From an uncultured Lachnospiraceae bacterium (GTDB lineage Bacteria; Bacillota; Clostridia; Lachnospirales; Lachnospiraceae), in NCBI GenBank assembly GCA_945787485.1, contig CALZHV010000079.1, forward strand, positions 1-9,338: a stretch of DNA of 9,338 nucleotides, read 5' to 3'. Position 1 is the first letter of the stretch, and the number at the start of each line of letters is the position of its first letter. The notes under the pieces were generated by a model. It searched no databases. It saw only the letters and a list, made by a program, of their open reading frames with translations, and was not told the origin of the DNA. A program made the translations under genes and the position numbers. This document shows, piece after piece, positions 6,970 through 9,338 of this stretch.

Positions 6970-7518
6970 TTATGCTTCCATCTGTTTACCAAGGAAATTC
7001 GCAGCAATTACCGCCGCCTTTAACTCTTCCTGTCCTAATATCCTGTCACCTTCTCTTGACAGCAATATTACGGCACCAATTGCATCACCTTCACATATAA
7101 TCGTCTGAACGACCTGACCTGTGTATTCATTATCATCATGTCCGATTATCTTAATGAATTTTTTCTCGCCTTTTTTTGCAACAATGGCTTCCCTCTCATT
7201 TATTGCTTCCTCAAGCTCTTTATGAATACTTTTTCCAAGCAATTCCTTTTTAGGCATACCGGATACCGCAATTATCTGATCTCTGTCACTAATACATACC
7301 GCACATCCAAGTATTTGTGACGCAGAATCAACATATTGTTGGGCAAATTCACTTAACTCGCCTAAAGGAGAGTATTTCTTTAAAATAATCTCTCCCTCTT
7401 TATCTGTATATATTTCGAGCGGATCGCCCTCTTTAATGTGTAATACTCTTCTTATTTCCTTTGGAACTACAATCCGGCCAAGCTCATCTATACGTCTGAC
7501 AATTCCTGTTGCTTTCAT
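6970..7518 (-). CDS. spoVT: Stage V sporulation protein T (SpoVT), AbrB-type regulator
   Basis: SpoVT is a DNA-binding regulator that tunes SigG-dependent genes in the forespore. In the 182-residue form the AbrB-type swapped-hairpin DNA-binding domain covers about 1-50 (MKATGIVRRIDELGRIVVPKE, then IKEGDPLEIY). A GAF-like C-terminal domain covers about 56-178 (ASQILGCAVCISD, then GAVILLSREG). This full-length two-domain layout distinguishes it from the shorter AbrB and Abh. The frame also offers an ATG at 7536, but the GGAGG SD (7530-7534) lies within those extra six codons. The ATG at 7518, 11 bases from it, gives the standard family start. A SigG-like promoter lies upstream at 7586-7614. It heads the conserved spoVT-ftsH block, although murJ and mazG do not follow it here. 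Confidence 0.96.
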   Translation of the reverse strand: MKATGIVRRIDELGRIVVPKEIRRVLHIKEGDPLEIYTDKEGEIILKKYSPLGELSEFAQQYVDSASQILGCAVCISDRDQIIAVSGMPKKELLGKSIHKELEEAINEREAIVAKKGEKKFIKIIGHDDNEYTGQVVQTIICEGDAIGAVILLSREGDRILGQEELKAAVIAANFLGKQMEA

Positions 7519-7529
7519 TTCCTTATTTT

Positions 7530-7534
7530 CCTCC
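7530..7534 (-). promoter_or_regulatory. SD that decides the spoVT start
   Basis: GGAGG overlaps the first codons of the longest open frame and lies 11 bases before the ATG at 7518. It supports the shorter protein with the canonical MKATGIVRR start. Confidence 0.75.
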
Positions 7535-7585
7535 ATTAAATTTAATTACGATACAATTTAAATTCCAAATGATTGGATATGGAGT

Positions 7586-7614
7586 TAGTATGTGGAAAAT
7601 TAGTAATATTATTC
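7586..7614 (-). promoter_or_regulatory. Candidate SigG promoter of spoVT
   Basis: On the minus strand GAATA (7610-7614) is followed by 17 bases and CATACTA (7586-7592). These match the Bacillus SigG pattern (GHATR, then CATNNTA) at every defined position; the usual spacer is about 18. The start point would be near 7579, about 60 bases before the spoVT ATG. B. subtilis spoVT is SigG-dependent, so the location fits. Short motifs in AT-rich DNA can match by chance. Confidence 0.6.
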
Positions 7615-7640
7615 GTGTGGGATGAATGCTTTGCAAAAGA

Positions 7641-8594
7641 TTATAGTATTTTTCTTTTCTTAAAGAGCCAAATTATAAATCCCACAATCACCAAGCTTAA
7701 TACAATTACATACGGATATCCATTCTCTAACTCCGGCATATTATTAAAATTCATACCATACCATCCCGTAATAAGAGTTAACGGATAAAAAACAGTTGAA
7801 ATCACTGTAAGGAACTGCATGTTTTTATTTTGCTGATCCGATACTTTCTGTATATATGTATCTCTGACCTGATTGATGTAATCTAAAAGCTGTAATGTTC
7901 GGTTCATTAATCGATCTGCTCTGTCAGAAACCGTTCCAAAATATTTGAGATTCTTTTTTGCAAAAAAATGATTTTCATCTTCCTCCAGTTCCTTACCCAA
8001 ATCTCTAAGTTCATCATAATATTCCCGTAAAATCAGCAGATTTTTTCTTATCTTCGGTATTTCTTTTATATAGGTATCATAATGGTCAATATTTACCTCT
8101 TCCTCAATCAACATAATTGTTCTCTCATATCTGTTGATTACTTCCAAATCCCTACTTATAATCCCGGTTAAATAATTATACAGAAATCTTTCCCGTGTTT
8201 GTCCCTGCTTCGTTCTGCTTACCTGTATACGTTTAATCATCTTTTCCGAAAACGCAGTATCATCAACAATGACAATATTATTTTTGTTTACAAAGAACTG
8301 AATCTTAAATCTACTACCGCTAATATCTGATAGTCTTGGAATACATAAGGTCCCATATAAACATTCCTGTTGTGATTCTACCTTGCAAAATTCTATGGAT
8401 TTTAATTCAATCTCTCCATCTACAACTATCTCCGCTTCTTTCAAAGCATCCGGTGCTTCTTGCGTATCTGTTATGATAGCTTTTTTACAACAATTGTTTT
8501 CATAATCCATATTTTCAGCCGTTTTATCGGTTACTTTGTTTACCCATGAACTATCCATTTCCCTAAGAACTGTATTGAGATAAAATACCTTCAC
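7641..8594 (-). CDS. corA: CorA-family magnesium/divalent cation channel
   Basis: CorA-type proteins are pentameric inner-membrane channels that take up Mg2+, and in some members Co2+ or other ions. In the 317-residue form the N-terminal ~255 residues are a charged, soluble alpha/beta and long-helix domain. Membrane helix 1 (about 260-278) ends in the selectivity-filter motif YGMN (279-282), followed by the outer loop NNMPELENGYPY. Helix 2 (about 294-311) ends in a basic tail (KKRKIL). The frame extends to a TTG at 8630, but AGGAG (8601-8605) is spaced 6 bases from the GTG at 8594, which gives the start MKVFYLN. Directly upstream is an 11-bp inverted repeat. The pair NCC near residue 35 is unusual for a cytosolic CorA domain. 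The ion specificity cannot be read from sequence. The gene is not part of the conserved spoVT block. Confidence 0.92.
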   Translation of the reverse strand: MKVFYLNTVLREMDSSWVNKVTDKTAENMDYENNCCKKAIITDTQEAPDALKEAEIVVDGEIELKSIEFCKVESQQECLYGTLCIPRLSDISGSRFKIQFFVNKNNIVIVDDTAFSEKMIKRIQVSRTKQGQTRERFLYNYLTGIISRDLEVINRYERTIMLIEEEVNIDHYDTYIKEIPKIRKNLLILREYYDELRDLGKELEEDENHFFAKKNLKYFGTVSDRADRLMNRTLQLLDYINQVRDTYIQKVSDQQNKNMQFLTVISTVFYPLTLITGWYGMNFNNMPELENGYPYVIVLSLVIVGFIIWLFKKRKIL

Positions 8595-8600
8595 TTTTCT

Positions 8601-8605
8601 CTCCT
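8601..8605 (-). promoter_or_regulatory. SD that fixes the corA GTG start
   Basis: AGGAG lies 6 bases before the GTG at 8594. The upstream TTG at 8630 has a GGAGAG almost touching it, too close to work normally. A GTG at 8621 is a further alternative, with GGAG 11 bases before it. Confidence 0.8.
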
Positions 8606-8607
8606 GC

Positions 8608-8649
8608 AATGCTATAAACACCCCATACAACTCTCCGTTTTATAGCATT
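8608..8649 (-). repeat. 11-bp inverted repeat just upstream of the corA SD
   Basis: AATGCTATAAA (8608-8618) and TTTATAGCATT (8639-8649) are perfect complements separated by 20 bases. In the minus-strand RNA the hairpin ends 2 bases before the AGGAG of corA, and its loop holds a second purine-rich GGAGAG. It could control corA translation or stabilise the mRNA. On the plus strand it is followed by TTTATTTTATT and looks like a terminator, but no plus-strand gene is visible. Confidence 0.7.
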
Positions 8650-8850
8650 TTTATTTTATTTAACTATTATACCTGTTATTGTACATATCTCTCTATTACG
8701 TATGCTTTTTTTGATGTGATTAATATATCATAGGCATGTAAAATGCAATCACTTACATATGTAAAGATTGTATAAAAATTTAGTAAATCACACATGCTGT
8801 CATTTTTCTTTTACAGGGTTTTTATACATTTACTTTCATAGCAAATCAAT
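8650..8850. other. Gene-free corA upstream region
   Basis: I find no gene here. The minus strand holds a TATAAT (8666-8671) that could serve corA, but no good -35 lies 16-18 bases upstream. A perfect 12-base palindrome, TTACATATGTAA, is at 8753-8764. A 6-bp inverted repeat, GTGATT/AATCAC, is at 8716-8721 and 8747-8752. The interval does not resemble the Mg2+-sensing M-box: it is short, AT-rich and lacks an obvious multi-stem layout. Confidence 0.45.
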
Positions 8851-8919
8851 AAATAAAAAAGGTAGGACTTCAATTAGTCTGACTCACTCTTTGAGTCTGA
8901 AAACTAACTTAGTCCTACC
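8851..8919 (-). terminator. Long intrinsic terminator after the surface-protein gene
   Basis: On the minus strand the outer stem GGTAGGACT/AGTCCTACC (8861-8869 with 8911-8919) is 9 bp and perfect. Inside it are a 5-bp stem, TTAGT/ACTAA (8874-8878 with 8903-8907), and a 6-bp tip stem, GACTCA/TGAGTC (8881-8886 with 8892-8897). The run TTTTTTATTTATT follows. The plus strand has no T-run after it, so it acts on minus-strand transcripts. At 59 bases the hairpin is longer than usual. Confidence 0.88.
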
Positions 8920-9013
8920 ATAATAATAGTTATTTAGTTATTTGTACTTCACAATACCGATATAAATGAAGCTCTTTTTTAGTTAAACATGTATAAGTAA
9001 GCAGTTTAACAAA

Positions 9014-9338
9014 TTATTGTTTTTTATTTTTCCTTATGATAAATAATATTAACATAATCATGCCTGAAATCAGTAATAATGTTATACATAATACTATTTT
9101 ACTGTTATCACCTGTTCCCGGTATCTGTGGTTTAACAGGTTCATTTGCTTTTTTCTCAAATCGGGCATAATATGTCGCATCTACTGTAGTAACGTATTTT
9201 ATCGTCTTTCCGGCATCATATAGCATGTCTGATGATACTTCTCTTCCCTGTTCATCATACCAGCCCACAAAGTCATATCCTTCGCCTGCTTCTGCCGTTG
9301 AACTTACTTCCTCTCCTGCCTCATCCGTATGGCTGTAG
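9014..9338 (-). CDS. C-terminal end of a sortase-anchored surface protein (cut by window edge)
   Basis: The reading frame is open from the window edge to a TAA at 9014-9016, giving 107 complete codons. A GTG at 9268 lies inside the frame and is not a real start. The visible part begins with an acidic, Ser/Gly/Glu-rich stretch. A repeat-like module follows (YDFVGWYDEQGREVSS, ending DATYYARFEKK) that resembles the InlB B-repeat / Listeria-Bacteroides repeat of cell-surface proteins. A short Pro-rich spacer leads to a sorting signal: IPGTG (9110-9124), a hydrophobic helix of about 20 residues, and a basic tail RKNKKQ. Isoleucine replaces the usual leucine of LPXTG. The product should be secreted and covalently joined to the wall by sortase. 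The N-terminal function is outside the window. A strong terminator follows. Confidence 0.88.
   Translation of the reverse strand, partial: YSHTDEAGEEVSSTAEAGEGYDFVGWYDEQGREVSSDMLYDAGKTIKYVTTVDATYYARFEKKANEPVKPQIPGTGDNSKIVLCITLLLISGMIMLILFIIRKNKKQ

Noticed and set aside
8595..8850. M-box (ykoK) Mg2+ riboswitch for corA
   Set aside because: The interval lacks the large conserved multi-helix core; only one simple hairpin near the SD and small palindromes are visible.
8980..9009. GTTAAAC/GTTTAAC inverted repeat beside the surface-protein stop
   Set aside because: Seven AT-rich pairs with a 16-base loop; the real terminator lies about 100 bases further downstream, so this is likely chance.
1..9338. 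CRISPR arrays, insertion sequences, phage genes, toxin-antitoxin pairs or a defence system
   Set aside because: I saw no regularly spaced repeats, transposase or integrase, paired terminal repeats or defence-type domains; the content is conserved housekeeping and sporulation genes.

Overview
The window looks like a low-GC, spore-forming member of the Clostridia, most likely Lachnospiraceae. This is inferred from the AT-rich sequence, the sporulation genes and the gene order. Every gene I can support lies on the minus strand, so transcription runs from high to low coordinates.

From the high-coordinate end down, the layout is as follows. The C-terminal end of a sortase-anchored surface protein (9014 to the edge) is followed by a strong intrinsic terminator (8851-8919). 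Next comes a CorA-family Mg2+/divalent-cation channel (7641-8594) with a perfect 11-bp inverted repeat in front of its Shine-Dalgarno (SD) sequence. Then follow spoVT (6970-7518), HU (6493-6768) with its own consensus SigA promoter and terminator, rqcP (6078-6317), yabP, yabQ and divIC (ending 5038), and a terminator (4971-5002). A second gene group is spoIIE, tilS, hpt and the N-terminal third of ftsH, which runs off the low-coordinate edge.

From spoVT to ftsH this is the conserved Firmicutes block near the replication origin. B. subtilis has spoVT-yabM-yabN-yabO(rqcP)-yabP-yabQ-divIC-yabR-(tRNAs)-spoIIE-yabS-yabT-tilS-hprT-ftsH. Here the block is compact: murJ/yabM, mazG/yabN, yabR, yabS, yabT and the tRNAs are absent, and HU sits between spoVT and rqcP. 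It mixes growth functions with sporulation functions. The growth functions are nucleoid packaging, ribosome rescue, septum formation, tRNA-Ile decoding, purine salvage and membrane proteolysis. The sporulation functions are SpoVT in the forespore, YabP/YabQ in cortex formation and SpoIIE in SigF activation.

I see no new multi-gene system. The most interesting signals are regulatory: a good match to a SigG promoter in front of spoVT, the hairpin at the corA translation start, an 8-bp inverted repeat touching the -35 box of the HU promoter, and inverted repeats upstream of spoIIE. For tilS, rqcP, HU, spoVT and corA I prefer a start inside the longest open frame, usually because of SD placement.
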